From NCBI RefSeq assembly GCF_007988905.1, contig NZ_BJVA01000002.1, forward strand, positions 124,001 to 188,000: 64,000 bases of DNA, in the 5' to 3' direction. Positions within the stretch are counted from its first letter, which is position 1. Every line of letters starts with the position of its first letter. The notes under the pieces are model-generated. The model was not told the DNA's origin, ran no database searches, and worked only from the letters and a program-made list of their open reading frames with translations. Origin of the DNA: Gluconobacter kanchanaburiensis NBRC 103587. GTDB lineage: Bacteria; Pseudomonadota; Alphaproteobacteria; Acetobacterales; Acetobacteraceae. Made by a program: the position numbers and the translations under genes. Shown piece after piece: positions 9,071 to 17,813 of the stretch.

Positions 9071-9838
9071 TTACAGAACCGTCAGGCTCATCCAGATCAT
9101 ATAGGCCGCAACCATGAAGATGACGCAGGCAAAGAACGTCGTCAGGGCCGCACCCGAACCAGACAGGCGCTTTGCCGCCCTGGTACCTAGGAAACTGCCG
9201 ATTACGCCGCCCGTCACGAACAGCGCGCCCATCACCCAGTCCACATAGCCTGAAAGCATATAGCTCAGCGCCGTACTGGCTCCCAACGCCGCCACAGCGA
9301 CCAGCGACGTGCCCACTGCGTTCAGGATAGGCATCCGCGTACAGGCGATCAGCGCGGGGACAATCAGAAAACCGCCTCCGATCCCGAAAAATCCGGACAG
9401 CACGCCTGTTCCAGCTCCCGCCATCATCACGCGCGGCATGTTCTGGCGGTTGCAGGCTGCCCCCGCCTCACCCTTGTTCCGCCGTCCGCGGATCATGAGG
9501 ATCCCCACGACGACCATCAGGATGGCAAAACAGAAAAGCAGTTTCTCGCCGTTAACCGCCTTACCTGCGGCAGCACCAATCAATGCGCCCACCACGCCGC
9601 AAGGCGCGAAAATCCCGGCACATTTCCATTTGACCGTTCCTGCCCGGGCATGGCCGACCAGCCCGGCCAGCGCATTAACCGCCACCGCCATGGCACTCGT
9701 TCCAATGGCAACATGGGCATTTTTCACGCCCACGACATAGACCATCAGGGGGACGGCCAGAATGGAGCCGCCTCCTCCGATCAATCCGAGCGTAAACCCG
9801 ATCAGAACGCCGCAGAGCAATTCAAGGGCAATATGCAC
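9071..9838 (-). CDS. TauE/SafE-family sulfite/sulfur-compound exporter
   Basis: A 255-residue protein with about eight membrane helices and the internal duplication typical of the family. The first half has GLIGGGGSILAVPLMVY and the second half GFFGIGGGFLIVPAL. It is the last gene of a sulfur operon on this strand, 7 bp after the SQR fusion. In comparable bigR-type clusters the TauE protein is thought to remove sulfite formed by persulfide dioxygenase. Substrate is inferred from context. Confidence 0.88.
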   Translation of the reverse strand: MHIALELLCGVLIGFTLGLIGGGGSILAVPLMVYVVGVKNAHVAIGTSAMAVAVNALAGLVGHARAGTVKWKCAGIFAPCGVVGALIGAAAGKAVNGEKLLFCFAILMVVVGILMIRGRRNKGEAGAACNRQNMPRVMMAGAGTGVLSGFFGIGGGFLIVPALIACTRMPILNAVGTSLVAVAALGASTALSYMLSGYVDWVMGALFVTGGVIGSFLGTRAAKRLSGSGAALTTFFACVIFMVAAYMIWMSLTVL

Positions 9839-9845
9839 AATCCGC

Positions 9846-11561
9846 TCAGCCGCCCTTTTTCGCAGTCAGCGGCTTGGGCGCAACCATGAGTTCGCGTCCT
9901 TTGAGCATCCCGTCCCAGTACATCAGGGGCATGACGTATTTCTTGAGCCACCATGCCAGACGGGTTGGTTTCTGCCCGTTCAGGAGCCATTTCGGCATCG
10001 TCGGCGCAAGCTTCCCGCCATACTGGAACTCGGCCAGCACAATCCGTCCGTTTTCCACAGTCAACGGGCAGGCGCCATAGCCTTCATATTCCGAAACCGG
10101 AGCCTGATGCTTCAGGAACGCCAGCACATTGGTCGCGACCACAGGCGCCTGCACCCGCGCCGCCGCGGCCGTCTTCGCGGAAGACGTTCCGATCACGTCC
10201 CCGATGGCGAAAACATCCGGGAAACGGACATGCTGAAGTGTCGCCGGATTAACTTCGACGAAGCCATCCGCCCCCGCCAGAGCGCTCTCGCGAATGATCT
10301 GCGGCGCGCTCTGCGGCGGCACGACATGCAGCATGTCGAAGCTCCGCTCGACCCGCTCCACCGTGTCCCCAACCTTACGCTCGAAAATGGCTTTGCGGTT
10401 TGGCCCGTCCACTTCCAACAGCTTCGATCCGGTCTGAAGGTCAACGTGATAGCGCCGGATGTATTCCATCAGCGGCGGCACGAAGTCCTTCACACCGAAC
10501 AGGCCCGGCGTGGCGGTATCGAATTCGACCGAAATACCGTCCAGAACGCCCCGGCGTTTCCACGCATCGCACGAGAGATACACGGCCTTCTGCGGCGCAC
10601 CCGCGCATTTGATCGGCATGGGCGGCTGGGTAAAGATCGCCGTGCCACCTTTGAGCTGCTGCACGAGCTGCCATGTATAAGGGGCCAGATCGAAGCGATA
10701 ATTCGACGTCACGCCGTTCTTACCCAGCGTTTCCGCCAGACCGGGGATGGCGTCCCAGTTCAACGTGATGCCCGTCGCCACGATCAGCGCGTCATAGGAT
10801 ACGACCGATCCGTCTCCAAGAACGACTTCATGCACATCCGGCCGGAACAGCTTCGCCGCCTGCTTCACCCAGACGACATCCTTCGGCATGACGTCAGCCT
10901 CCTTGCGGCGCGTCTGGGCGGCCCGGAAAACGCCACCCCCCACAAGCGTCCAGCCCGGCTGATAGAAATGTTCGTTCGACGGCTCGACCACACCGATCGA
11001 CAGAGTCCGGTTACGCCGAAGCAGGCTCCCCGCAACCGACAGTCCTCCTGCCCCGCCGCCGATAATCAGCACCTGAAAATGGGCAACATCCCTGCGCGGC
11101 ATTCCCGACCCCGCCGGGACAGAGACCGAAGGAGAAGAAGCCGCGAGTTCCTCAAGGCGCGGCCGCAGGGCGCGTACATCCACACCCGCCTTTTCCGCTG
11201 CGGCAACGATCTGTGCGACCGGGCGCTTTCCTGCTTCCGCCAGCGCCCAGATATGGGCCGCCCGCGTCCCCGACCGGCAATAGCCGACAACGGGACCGGG
11301 AAGCGTATCAAGGGCCTGCCGCGTTCTGGCGATCTGATCCGCATCCGGTACTGTTCCCGTTCTCACGGGGATTGCTGCAAACGCCATCCCGGCTTCCGTG
11401 GTGGCCTGTTCGATCGCCGTCATGTCCGACTGATCAGGAGCTTCCCCGTCCGGCCGGAAACACAGGATCGTCCGGAAGCCCTCCGCTCTGAGATCCGCCA
11501 CGTCTTTCACGGCGATCTGCGGGGAAATGGCATAGCTTTCAGTAAGGGAACGTGTCGGCAT
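9846..11561 (-). CDS. Fusion of DUF442-type phosphatase-like domain and sulfide:quinone oxidoreductase
   Basis: A 571-residue fusion. The ATG at 11561 starts directly at the first domain. Residues 1-115 form a dual-specificity-phosphatase-like (DUF442) domain with the CX5R loop CRSGTR at 95-100. An SQR of the human SQOR type follows from about residue 160, with FAD site IIGGGAGGLS. The redox Cys pair is visible in MPIKCAGAPQK and YGACPLTV. SQR oxidises sulfide to a persulfide and passes electrons to quinone. Neighbours (persulfide dioxygenase, exporter, ArsR regulator) support sulfide detoxification. The phosphatase-like half has no settled role. Confidence 0.9.
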   Translation of the reverse strand: MPTRSLTESYAISPQIAVKDVADLRAEGFRTILCFRPDGEAPDQSDMTAIEQATTEAGMAFAAIPVRTGTVPDADQIARTRQALDTLPGPVVGYCRSGTRAAHIWALAEAGKRPVAQIVAAAEKAGVDVRALRPRLEELAASSPSVSVPAGSGMPRRDVAHFQVLIIGGGAGGLSVAGSLLRRNRTLSIGVVEPSNEHFYQPGWTLVGGGVFRAAQTRRKEADVMPKDVVWVKQAAKLFRPDVHEVVLGDGSVVSYDALIVATGITLNWDAIPGLAETLGKNGVTSNYRFDLAPYTWQLVQQLKGGTAIFTQPPMPIKCAGAPQKAVYLSCDAWKRRGVLDGISVEFDTATPGLFGVKDFVPPLMEYIRRYHVDLQTGSKLLEVDGPNRKAIFERKVGDTVERVERSFDMLHVVPPQSAPQIIRESALAGADGFVEVNPATLQHVRFPDVFAIGDVIGTSSAKTAAAARVQAPVVATNVLAFLKHQAPVSEYEGYGACPLTVENGRIVLAEFQYGGKLAPTMPKWLLNGQKPTRLAWWLKKYVMPLMYWDGMLKGRELMVAPKPLTAKKGG

Positions 11562-11610
11562 GGGAACTCCACCAGGGGACGTGAAACAGGAAAACAGGCG
11601 CGTTTGCACA

Positions 11611-11646
11611 CCGTCTCTGACACCGCGGACGCAGTGTCAGAGACGG
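11611..11646 (-). other. Long intercistronic hairpin at the end of the dioxygenase gene
   Basis: Perfect 13-bp arms (CCGTCTCTGACAC at 11611-11623 and its complement at 11634-11646) enclose a 10-nt loop and include the stop codon of the upstream dioxygenase gene. No T-run follows on the minus strand, so it is more likely an mRNA processing or stabilising structure than a full terminator. Confidence 0.6.
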
Positions 11647-12563
11647 TTGACCGGGATCTTGATGTAGCTCACGCCATCGGCTTCCACCTCGGGCATGTGA
11701 CCGCCGCGCATGTTGACCTGAACGGATGGCATCAGCAGGCGTGGCATCGCCAGCGTGGCATCCCGGGCCGTCCGCATTTCGACGAATTCATCCTCGCCCG
11801 CACCATCATGGACATGAATATTATAAGCCCGCTCGTGGCCAACAGTCGTCAGCCACGCATATTCGTCCCGGCCCGGCGCCTTGTAGTCATGACACAGGAA
11901 CAGCCGCGTCTCGACCGGCAGGGACAGAAGCCGACGAATGGACCGGAAAAGCTGCCGCGGATCGCCACCTGGAAAATCAGCGCGGGCCGTTCCGAAATCC
12001 GGCATGAAGATTGTATCGCCCACGAAGGCCGTATTGCCGATCACGAAGGCCATGTCGGCTGGCGTATGCCCGGGGACATGCAGCACCGTGACCGGTAATT
12101 CGCCGATCCGGAACGTTTCTCCATCCGTGAACAGGTGATCGAACTGCGATCCGTCCCGCGCAAAACGCGTCCCGGCATTAAAGATCTTGCCGAACACCGC
12201 CTGAACACGAGTGATATCCGCACCGATACCCAGTTTCCCGCCAAGCTGCTCCTGAAGCCAGGGAGCCGCCGACAGGTGATCGGCATGCGCATGAGTTTCA
12301 AGCTGCCAGTCCACGAGCAGATCTTCGCGCACGACATAATCAACAATCGCCTGCGCCGATCCATGCGACGTACGCCCTGCCGCAGCGTCATAGTCGAGCA
12401 CGCTATCAATCACGGCGGCGTGCCGTGTTACGGGACAATGAACGACATGACTGGCAGTATTGGTGGCTTCATCAAAGAACGTACAGACGACCGGAGCAGG
12501 CGCCGCGCCTTCGTTGGTTCGCCCGATCTGAGCGGTCGCGGCCTGGATTGCTGCGTCCTGCAT
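11637..12563 (-). CDS. Metallo-beta-lactamase-fold persulfide dioxygenase-like hydrolase
   Basis: A 308-residue protein. The ATG at 12563 follows AAGGTGAG with good spacing. The metal motif HAHADH is at residues 91-96. Further metal ligands are in HVPGHTPADM and VGDTIFMPDFGTARAD, and a late His is in LCHDYKAPGRDE. These are features of the ETHE1/Blh branch, which oxidises glutathione persulfide to sulfite. It is first in the operon with the SQR fusion and the TauE exporter. Its promoter region holds the inverted repeat at 12599-12633. A role in sulfide detoxification follows from family and context. Confidence 0.9.
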   Translation of the reverse strand: MQDAAIQAATAQIGRTNEGAAPAPVVCTFFDEATNTASHVVHCPVTRHAAVIDSVLDYDAAAGRTSHGSAQAIVDYVVREDLLVDWQLETHAHADHLSAAPWLQEQLGGKLGIGADITRVQAVFGKIFNAGTRFARDGSQFDHLFTDGETFRIGELPVTVLHVPGHTPADMAFVIGNTAFVGDTIFMPDFGTARADFPGGDPRQLFRSIRRLLSLPVETRLFLCHDYKAPGRDEYAWLTTVGHERAYNIHVHDGAGEDEFVEMRTARDATLAMPRLLMPSVQVNMRGGHMPEVEADGVSYIKIPVNRL

Positions 12564-12598
12564 GGCGCTCACCTTCTGCCTGTGGAATAGCTTTACGA

Positions 12599-12633
12599 TA
12601 CTTTCATTAACTGTTAAGTTAATATTGTAAGTA
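12599..12633. promoter_or_regulatory. Nested inverted repeat, candidate ArsR/BigR-type operator
   Basis: ATTAAC (12606-12611) and GTTAAT (12618-12623) are perfect arms around 6 bp, and TACTT (12599-12603) and AAGTA (12629-12633) form an outer pair. It lies between the divergent dioxygenase and peroxiredoxin genes. On the minus strand a consensus -35 (TTGACA, 12639-12644) lies next to it, so a repressor here would block transcription. The likely binder is the ArsR protein at 13328. Confidence 0.6.
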
Positions 12634-12671
12634 TTGCATGTCAAGCGCCCTGATGCTTTTGGAACCGGATC

Positions 12672-13331
12672 ATGATCGCATCTTCCTCCGTCGAGACTTC
12701 CTCCCTCCCCAGATGCACCTCCCTGCGTATTGGCGACCGCGCTCCGGATTTCAGCGCCCGCACCACGCATGGCGAGTTCATCATGAGCGCCCTGCGCGGG
12801 CACTGGGTGCTGTTGTTCGCGCACCCAGCGGACTTCACGCCCGTCTGCACGAGTGAATTTATCGCCCTCGCCCGAAGCGCCGAAGAGTTCCAACAGCGCG
12901 ACTGTGCCCTGCTCGGGATTTCGGCTGACAGCCTTCCCGCCCACCTGGCCTGGGTCGAGGCCATTCATACGCAATTCGGAATCCAGATCCCCTTTCCCAT
13001 TATCGAGGACCCGTCCCTTGCCGTGGCCCGCGCCTATGGAATGATCGACGGAACAGCGCAGGACAGCGCAACAGTGCGTTCGGTTTTTATGATCGACCCC
13101 TCCGGCACAATCCGCTCCATCCTGAACTATCCCGCCACGGTCGGGCGCTCCGTACCCGAACTGCTGCGCCTGCTCTGCGCCCTTCAGGAAGTGGATCGTG
13201 CCGGCACCCTCACCCCCGAAAGCTGGCAGCCGGGCGACCGTACCGTGGCTCCACCACTCCAAACGCAAGCGGCCGTGGAAAAAGCGGGGGCAAAATGGTT
13301 CTTCCAGCCCGCGGGAAAAACACGCCCATGA
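12672..13331 (+). CDS. Peroxiredoxin (AhpC/TSA, 1-Cys Prx6-like)
   Basis: A 219-residue thiol peroxidase. The peroxidatic cysteine is Cys59 in PADFTPVCTSEF, the Prx6-type signature. The catalytic Arg and downstream parts (MIDPSGTIRSILNYP, VGRSVPELLRLL) also fit this longer subfamily. It reduces peroxides and possibly persulfides. It diverges from the sulfur-oxidation operon and overlaps the ArsR regulator by 4 bp. The two genes are therefore probably co-transcribed and share the operator with the dioxygenase operon. Confidence 0.9.
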   Translation: MIASSSVETSSLPRCTSLRIGDRAPDFSARTTHGEFIMSALRGHWVLLFAHPADFTPVCTSEFIALARSAEEFQQRDCALLGISADSLPAHLAWVEAIHTQFGIQIPFPIIEDPSLAVARAYGMIDGTAQDSATVRSVFMIDPSGTIRSILNYPATVGRSVPELLRLLCALQEVDRAGTLTPESWQPGDRTVAPPLQTQAAVEKAGAKWFFQPAGKTRP

Positions 13332-13717
13332 CGGTCCTGCTCCCGCTGGAAAAGAGCCGCGAACTGGCGGAATGGCTTCGGGTGCTAGCCCAGCCGCAAC
13401 GGTTGATGATCCTCTCGGCCCTGCTTGACAGCACCCATGCCGTCAGCGAACTCGAAACCATGACGGGGATCGGCCAGCCGACGCTGAGCCAGCATCTCGG
13501 CGCCTTGAGGCGCGCCGGCCTGATCGAATCCCAGCGCGAATCCCGTGCCATCCATTACTGCTGGAGCGATGGCGCAGACGCACGCCGGGCACGGGTTCTG
13601 TTGATGAGTCTGCAACCCGGCGCTCTTCCGCCAGAACTGCCCGCCCCCGCAAACACGACCGATACCCCGTCCGCACCGGCGGCAGCCGCACGGTTTGCAC
13701 GTATTCTTTATCCCTGA
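13328..13717 (+). CDS. ArsR-family regulator, likely sulfide/persulfide sensing
   Basis: A 129-residue protein. The ATG at 13328 overlaps the peroxiredoxin stop. It has a winged HTH with RVLAQPQRLMILSAL, IGQPTLSQHLGALRRAGL and ESQRESRAIHYCW. The helix 'QPTLSQHLGALRRAGL' is the usual ArsR recognition helix. Few cysteines are present (one near residue 79), so a BigR/SqrR-like dithiol switch is not obvious. A Pro/Ala-rich tail follows. Next to SQR, dioxygenase and exporter genes it is the natural repressor of the cluster, which is an inference. Confidence 0.87.
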   Translation: MTVLLPLEKSRELAEWLRVLAQPQRLMILSALLDSTHAVSELETMTGIGQPTLSQHLGALRRAGLIESQRESRAIHYCWSDGADARRARVLLMSLQPGALPPELPAPANTTDTPSAPAAAARFARILYP

Positions 13718-13845
13718 CAGTCCTCAAACAGGAATTCTACGGTCCATATTGGACAGATCACACGCAAAAGCAGTTGTGATAAAGTCTCGCCTGAGTGAAA
13801 CCGGGAAACCACCCACACGCTTACCTGAGGGTAAGGAGAATACAT

Positions 13846-14115
13846 ATGAGCCGTTATTTCATCGCCCTGACCGCTCTCACCGTCACCGTGGCCCTTGGGC
13901 CGGTTCAGGCAGCCTCCGCCGCAACCCGCGACCAGCAGAAGGCCGCCTGCCAGGGAGACGCCATCCGCCTGTGTACGTTCGCCATTCCCAATGAAGCGAA
14001 AATCACGGCCTGCATGAAAAAGAAGCTCGACCAGCTCTCCCCGAAATGCCGCGCCATGTTTGCGCCACTCCAGTCGTCCCAAAAAAAACCGGCCCCGAAG
14101 CCCAAACCGGTCTGA
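13846..14115 (+). CDS. Small secreted Cys-rich-repeat protein
   Basis: An 89-residue protein. The ATG at 13846 has TAAGGAGAA just upstream. A signal peptide (FIALTALTVTVALG...ASA, about residues 5-25) is followed by a cysteine-rich repeat with four Cys (CQGDAIRLC and CMKKKLDQLSPKC). A basic Pro/Lys tail ends the protein. This resembles bacterial Cys-rich-repeat (GLG1-like) periplasmic proteins whose role is unknown. Confidence 0.75.
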   Translation: MSRYFIALTALTVTVALGPVQAASAATRDQQKAACQGDAIRLCTFAIPNEAKITACMKKKLDQLSPKCRAMFAPLQSSQKKPAPKPKPV

Positions 14116-14311
14116 TTTCCCACCTTGCAGAAGGCATTAATACAGAATTTTATGTTTTCACAACTCCTCCCGCGCCCGTGACTGGTTCACACGCGGGAAA
14201 AACGCTATGACGATGGTAGTAATTTTTGAGAGAACACTGACACCCTATGGCGTGCGTCAGGGCAAGATCTGACATGACGGATCAGGTGTCATTACTGGAC
14301 AGACCGCAACA

Positions 14312-15382
14312 ATGACGCGACAACACGACCGCCGCAAAGTAACCCTCAAGGATGTCGCGGCGCAGGTTGGCGTCTCCCATACCACAGTCTCCAATGCCTA
14401 TATCCGCCCCGGCCAGCTCTCCGCCGCCCTGCGCGAGCGGATCCTCGCAGCGGCACAGGAGCTCGGCTATACTGGCCCTGACCCGGCCGCCAAACAGCTT
14501 GCTACCGGACGCGCTGGCGCACTGGGCTTCCTATTCAGCGAAGACCTTCCCTATGCCTTCTCCGATCCTGCCATCCTGAGCGTTCTGAATGGCGTTGCAA
14601 AATCCTGCGATGATCTTGAAACCGACCTCGCCCTGATTTCCGCTGGAAGCAACCTCCGCAACCGCGCCGCTCCCGTATCGCTCGGCAATGCAGCGGTAGA
14701 TGGCTACATTCTCTATTCCGTGGCGCCTGACAGCCGCTGCGTCCTGATGGCGCAGCAGCGCAATGTGCCCCTTGTGGTGGTGGACCAGCCACGCCTCAGC
14801 GGCGTGCCCTATGTCGGGATCGATGACCGGGATTCCGCACGTCGTGCCGCGAAGACCCTGCTTGATCTGGGGCATCGCCATTTCGGAATCCTCTCTCTCA
14901 AGACCGCTCATGATGGCTATTCCGGCCCGCTGACGGCCATGCGCCGCGCCAATATCGCCCACAGCACGATCGCCATGCGGCTTGAGGGCTATCTTCTGGC
15001 CCTGAAAGAGGCAGGGATTGCCCCCGAAGACGTGCCAACATGGGAAATCCCCATCAACTCCGAGGAAATGGGGGCGGAGGCTGTCCGTCACCTGCTGAAA
15101 CAACCACGCCGACCCACCGCGATCCTTGCCATGAGCGACCGCGTGGCTATTGGTGCGATGGGCGCCATCCGCTCACTCGGACTACGCGTTCCCAAGGACG
15201 TGTCGATTTTCGGCTTCGATGATATCCCCGCGGCCCAGACCCACGACCTGAGCACCATCCGCCAGCCTCACGAACGCAAGGGCAGCGAGGCCGTGCGTCT
15301 TCTCGGAGCAGGAAATGGCGGCGAAAACGTCATTCTAGAAACAGAATTAGTGCTGCGCGGCAGTATCGGTACGCCCGCCTGA
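14312..15382 (+). CDS. LacI-family transcriptional regulator
   Basis: A 356-residue repressor. The LacI HTH ([20 protein letters not shown]) is at about residues 10-29. A periplasmic-binding-protein-like sensor domain follows ([22 protein letters not shown] near the C-terminus). Such proteins usually sense sugars or nucleosides. The next gene on the strand is a glycosyltransferase 132 bp downstream, but no sugar catabolic genes adjoin it. The effector is unknown. An unrelated pair of 7-bp arms (TGACACC 14238-14244, GGTGTCA 14285-14291) lies just upstream and could be two half-sites. Confidence 0.9.
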   Translation: MTRQHDRRKVTLKDVAAQVGVSHTTVSNAYIRPGQLSAALRERILAAAQELGYTGPDPAAKQLATGRAGALGFLFSEDLPYAFSDPAILSVLNGVAKSCDDLETDLALISAGSNLRNRAAPVSLGNAAVDGYILYSVAPDSRCVLMAQQRNVPLVVVDQPRLSGVPYVGIDDRDSARRAAKTLLDLGHRHFGILSLKTAHDGYSGPLTAMRRANIAHSTIAMRLEGYLLALKEAGIAPEDVPTWEIPINSEEMGAEAVRHLLKQPRRPTAILAMSDRVAIGAMGAIRSLGLRVPKDVSIFGFDDIPAAQTHDLSTIRQPHERKGSEAVRLLGAGNGGENVILETELVLRGSIGTPA

Positions 15383-15514
15383 CAGAAAATCCATATCTCG
15401 CAACCTGGGTCCGGAATAATCCGTCGCGTCCCGACAGATCACGGGATATCAGGCCAGCCCGGATATACAGACAGAGTCGGGCCTGATATCGTCCTGAAAG
15501 ATTTCAGCAGGACC

Positions 15515-17035
15515 ATGTCGGTAGCATTGCACGGGAAAGACAAAATCATGCAGCACGAGTTGCAGCGTTGCGCCCTGATTACACGCTGGGGAACCGTGGT
15601 GACCAGAGGCGATACTCCTGGCACCCTGAAACAGGCCCCCATCAACGCCAGCACACCTCTTGAAGACTGCTTTCCCGTCTATTCCGACGCCCTCAGGCTG
15701 AAGACCGATATTGAAGGTATCGGGCCTTTCATTCTCGAAACCGAGGCGGGTCATACTTATCTCAAGGCCCGGGATGGCTATCTCACAGCGCATGAGGACG
15801 GCTCGGTCAGGCTGTTTCAGGAACTTAAAAATCCCTGGGAGCAATTTCTGGTCCTGACCCGACAGGAATTCGAACGCTTCTATTTCTTCGTCACCAATAG
15901 CTGGATCGACGAAGATGGCCACATCATCAGACCGTCAGACATTGAATCCCTTGAATACATGCGCCTGCGTGTCGGGGAGAATTTCTTCAATATCGCGGAG
16001 ACATTCATCAACAATTCCGACGGCCTCGTCTGCCGGACCCGGGGAGACTACATCTCGGACATGGTCGTGTGGAACGACCTGTGGATGCCGCATCGCTACA
16101 GGCTCTATCGTCCACTGGTCTATCTCTGCGCTTTCGGGATCCGCTATCTCGACACGCTGGATCTCTGCCTGCGCTCACTATCCGAGTTCGGAAAACATAC
16201 CGGCGATATCCTGATTGTCAGCGATCTGGATGAAGAGACGCTCAAGGAACACTGCCCGGCGACAGCACTCTTCAACTGTCATGTTTGGACCCTGCATGGA
16301 CAGGCAGGTCTCGACTTCTACACCGCACGTTTCCGCATCGCGCAGTGGAAACCGATCTACCAGTTCAGCCCGCTGCTTTACATGGACACCGATGTCGTCG
16401 TGGACAACGATCTCAACGGCTTGTTCGAAGACATTTTCCGCAGCGACAAGATGTCTGCGCAGAAGGAGTTCTTCACGCGCCTTCAGACCAGCCCCTCGAT
16501 TGGCTCCCAGCTTTTCGAGAAAGACGAACGCTGCCACTCGCGGGATCTGAACGTTCCGGGTTTCAATTCTGGCATTCTATCCATTCCCCGGATTGAAGAG
16601 TTCGACTTTGTCCTCAACATGATCCAGTCCTGCATCTACCGTTTTTCGGAAAAAGTGCAGAACCGGCACGAACTCAGCCATTTCGATCAGAGCATCGCGA
16701 ACTATATCGCAGTGCTGACACAGAGCTTCGACCTCGACTTCCTGACGGAAAAAGTCAGCTACTACGCGACGGGCGCTATTCGTTCCAACGATTTCCATAC
16801 GCCCGAACGCGAACAGATGAATTATACTGGCTTCGTCCATTTCTGGGGCACGGGCGAACGGATAGAAGCCATGTCCACCTACATGCAGTCCATACGCGAT
16901 CACGTTCCTTTCGAAGGCTGGACTGTCGCAACGCCGGAAGATGTGGAAGACGAAACCGCCGCCGGAGAGGGGGACTTCGCCGGCGGCCTGATCACGCAGA
17001 ACGCGGCCTCCGAGCAAGAGGCTGCGCAGGACTGA
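15515..17035 (+). CDS. Glycosyltransferase (GT8-like) with N-terminal beta-trefoil-like domain
   Basis: A 506-residue protein; a start at ATG 15548 is also possible and has GGGAAAG upstream. Residues about 70-165 look like a beta-trefoil/fascin-like module (TYLKARDGYLTAHEDGSV, NPWEQFLVL). From about residue 200 it resembles GT8 glycosyltransferases, with the DxD motif MDTDVVVDNDLNGLFED at 291 onward and FNSGILSI at 350. No signal peptide or membrane helix is seen, so it acts in the cytoplasm. A surface or storage glycan is likely, but donor and acceptor are unknown. Confidence 0.75.
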   Translation: MSVALHGKDKIMQHELQRCALITRWGTVVTRGDTPGTLKQAPINASTPLEDCFPVYSDALRLKTDIEGIGPFILETEAGHTYLKARDGYLTAHEDGSVRLFQELKNPWEQFLVLTRQEFERFYFFVTNSWIDEDGHIIRPSDIESLEYMRLRVGENFFNIAETFINNSDGLVCRTRGDYISDMVVWNDLWMPHRYRLYRPLVYLCAFGIRYLDTLDLCLRSLSEFGKHTGDILIVSDLDEETLKEHCPATALFNCHVWTLHGQAGLDFYTARFRIAQWKPIYQFSPLLYMDTDVVVDNDLNGLFEDIFRSDKMSAQKEFFTRLQTSPSIGSQLFEKDERCHSRDLNVPGFNSGILSIPRIEEFDFVLNMIQSCIYRFSEKVQNRHELSHFDQSIANYIAVLTQSFDLDFLTEKVSYYATGAIRSNDFHTPEREQMNYTGFVHFWGTGERIEAMSTYMQSIRDHVPFEGWTVATPEDVEDETAAGEGDFAGGLITQNAASEQEAAQD

Positions 17036-17049
17036 CGCGAAAGCGTCAG
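17032..17049 (+). terminator. Short GAAA-loop hairpin at the glycosyltransferase stop codon
   Basis: CTGACGC and GCGTCAG (7-bp arms) enclose a GAAA tetraloop and overlap the stop codon. There is no T-run, so termination is doubtful; it may protect the 3' end. Confidence 0.3.
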
Positions 17050-17074
17050 CCCATCCTCTGTGCCAAGCCTGCTT

Positions 17075-17737
17075 TCAGAGAGGGATGTTCAGGATCCCGC
17101 TAAAGGCATCGATCCGCAGATCTGGCTGGAGCGCCTCGCATTGCGGCGCGCTTCCATGGCCGTAGCTGGCCCAGCATGATGCGATCCCGGCATTGCGGGC
17201 GAACTGGAGGTCGGCGGCCGTATCGCCGACCATCAGGAACTCCGAGCGCGACCTTTGGGGAAACAGCGGCAGAACGCGCTCCGCCATGACGCGGGGATCC
17301 GGCTTGTGCGGAAAATTCGGCTCCGAGCCGATGACGCCAGCGAAGAAGGATGTCAACCCGAACCGCGCGAGGCTCGCACAGACCGTGGGCGCATGTTTAT
17401 TGCTGAGAATGGCGAGGATTTTCCCCTTCTCCTTCAAAGCATTCAGGCTTTCCACGACACCGTCGAACAGGACGGTCTCTTCCGCGTCCGCCTTTGGATA
17501 AAAGGTGCGGTAATGCCGGACGAACGCAGCAGCATCGTCTTCGTCACTCTCCGGAACCATGGCCTGGAACAGCGTCTGGAGAGTGCCTCCGCGCGTCAGT
17601 TCCTGCCGAAGCGCTTCAGGAGACGGAGCGGCAATGCCACTGGCGCCGAACGCTTCTGTCAAGCTGCGAAGAATGGCTGGCTGCGTCTCCGCCAGCGTGC
17701 CGTCATAGTCGAGAAGGAGGATCGGAAAACGTGTCAT
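17075..17737 (-). CDS. HAD-superfamily hydrolase (phosphoglycolate phosphatase-like)
   Basis: About 220 residues from an ATG at 17737, preceded by GGAAGG. HAD motif I is LLLDYDGTLAET near the N-terminus. Motif II is LAILSNKH, and motif IV is FLMVGDTAADLQFARNAG. A helical cap lies between I and II, as in Gph-type phosphatases. It probably dephosphorylates a small phospho-ester such as phosphoglycolate. It is 76 bp downstream of the hexosaminidase gene on the same strand and may be transcribed with it. The exact substrate is not shown. Confidence 0.88.
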   Translation of the reverse strand: MTRFPILLLDYDGTLAETQPAILRSLTEAFGASGIAAPSPEALRQELTRGGTLQTLFQAMVPESDEDDAAAFVRHYRTFYPKADAEETVLFDGVVESLNALKEKGKILAILSNKHAPTVCASLARFGLTSFFAGVIGSEPNFPHKPDPRVMAERVLPLFPQRSRSEFLMVGDTAADLQFARNAGIASCWASYGHGSAPQCEALQPDLRIDAFSGILNIPL

Positions 17738-17813
17738 GCCTTCCTTTTCCCCTGCCGCGCAGTGAAAATCCATCCCCTGCGCCACAATCCGCAATGCTTG
17801 TCGGCCGCAACGC

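Noticed and set aside
9762-12098. Very long open frame (778 codons) opposite the SQR fusion and dioxygenase genes
   Set aside because: It is antisense to two genes with clear motifs and has an Arg/His/Pro-rich composition without domains, typical of a GC-rich shadow.
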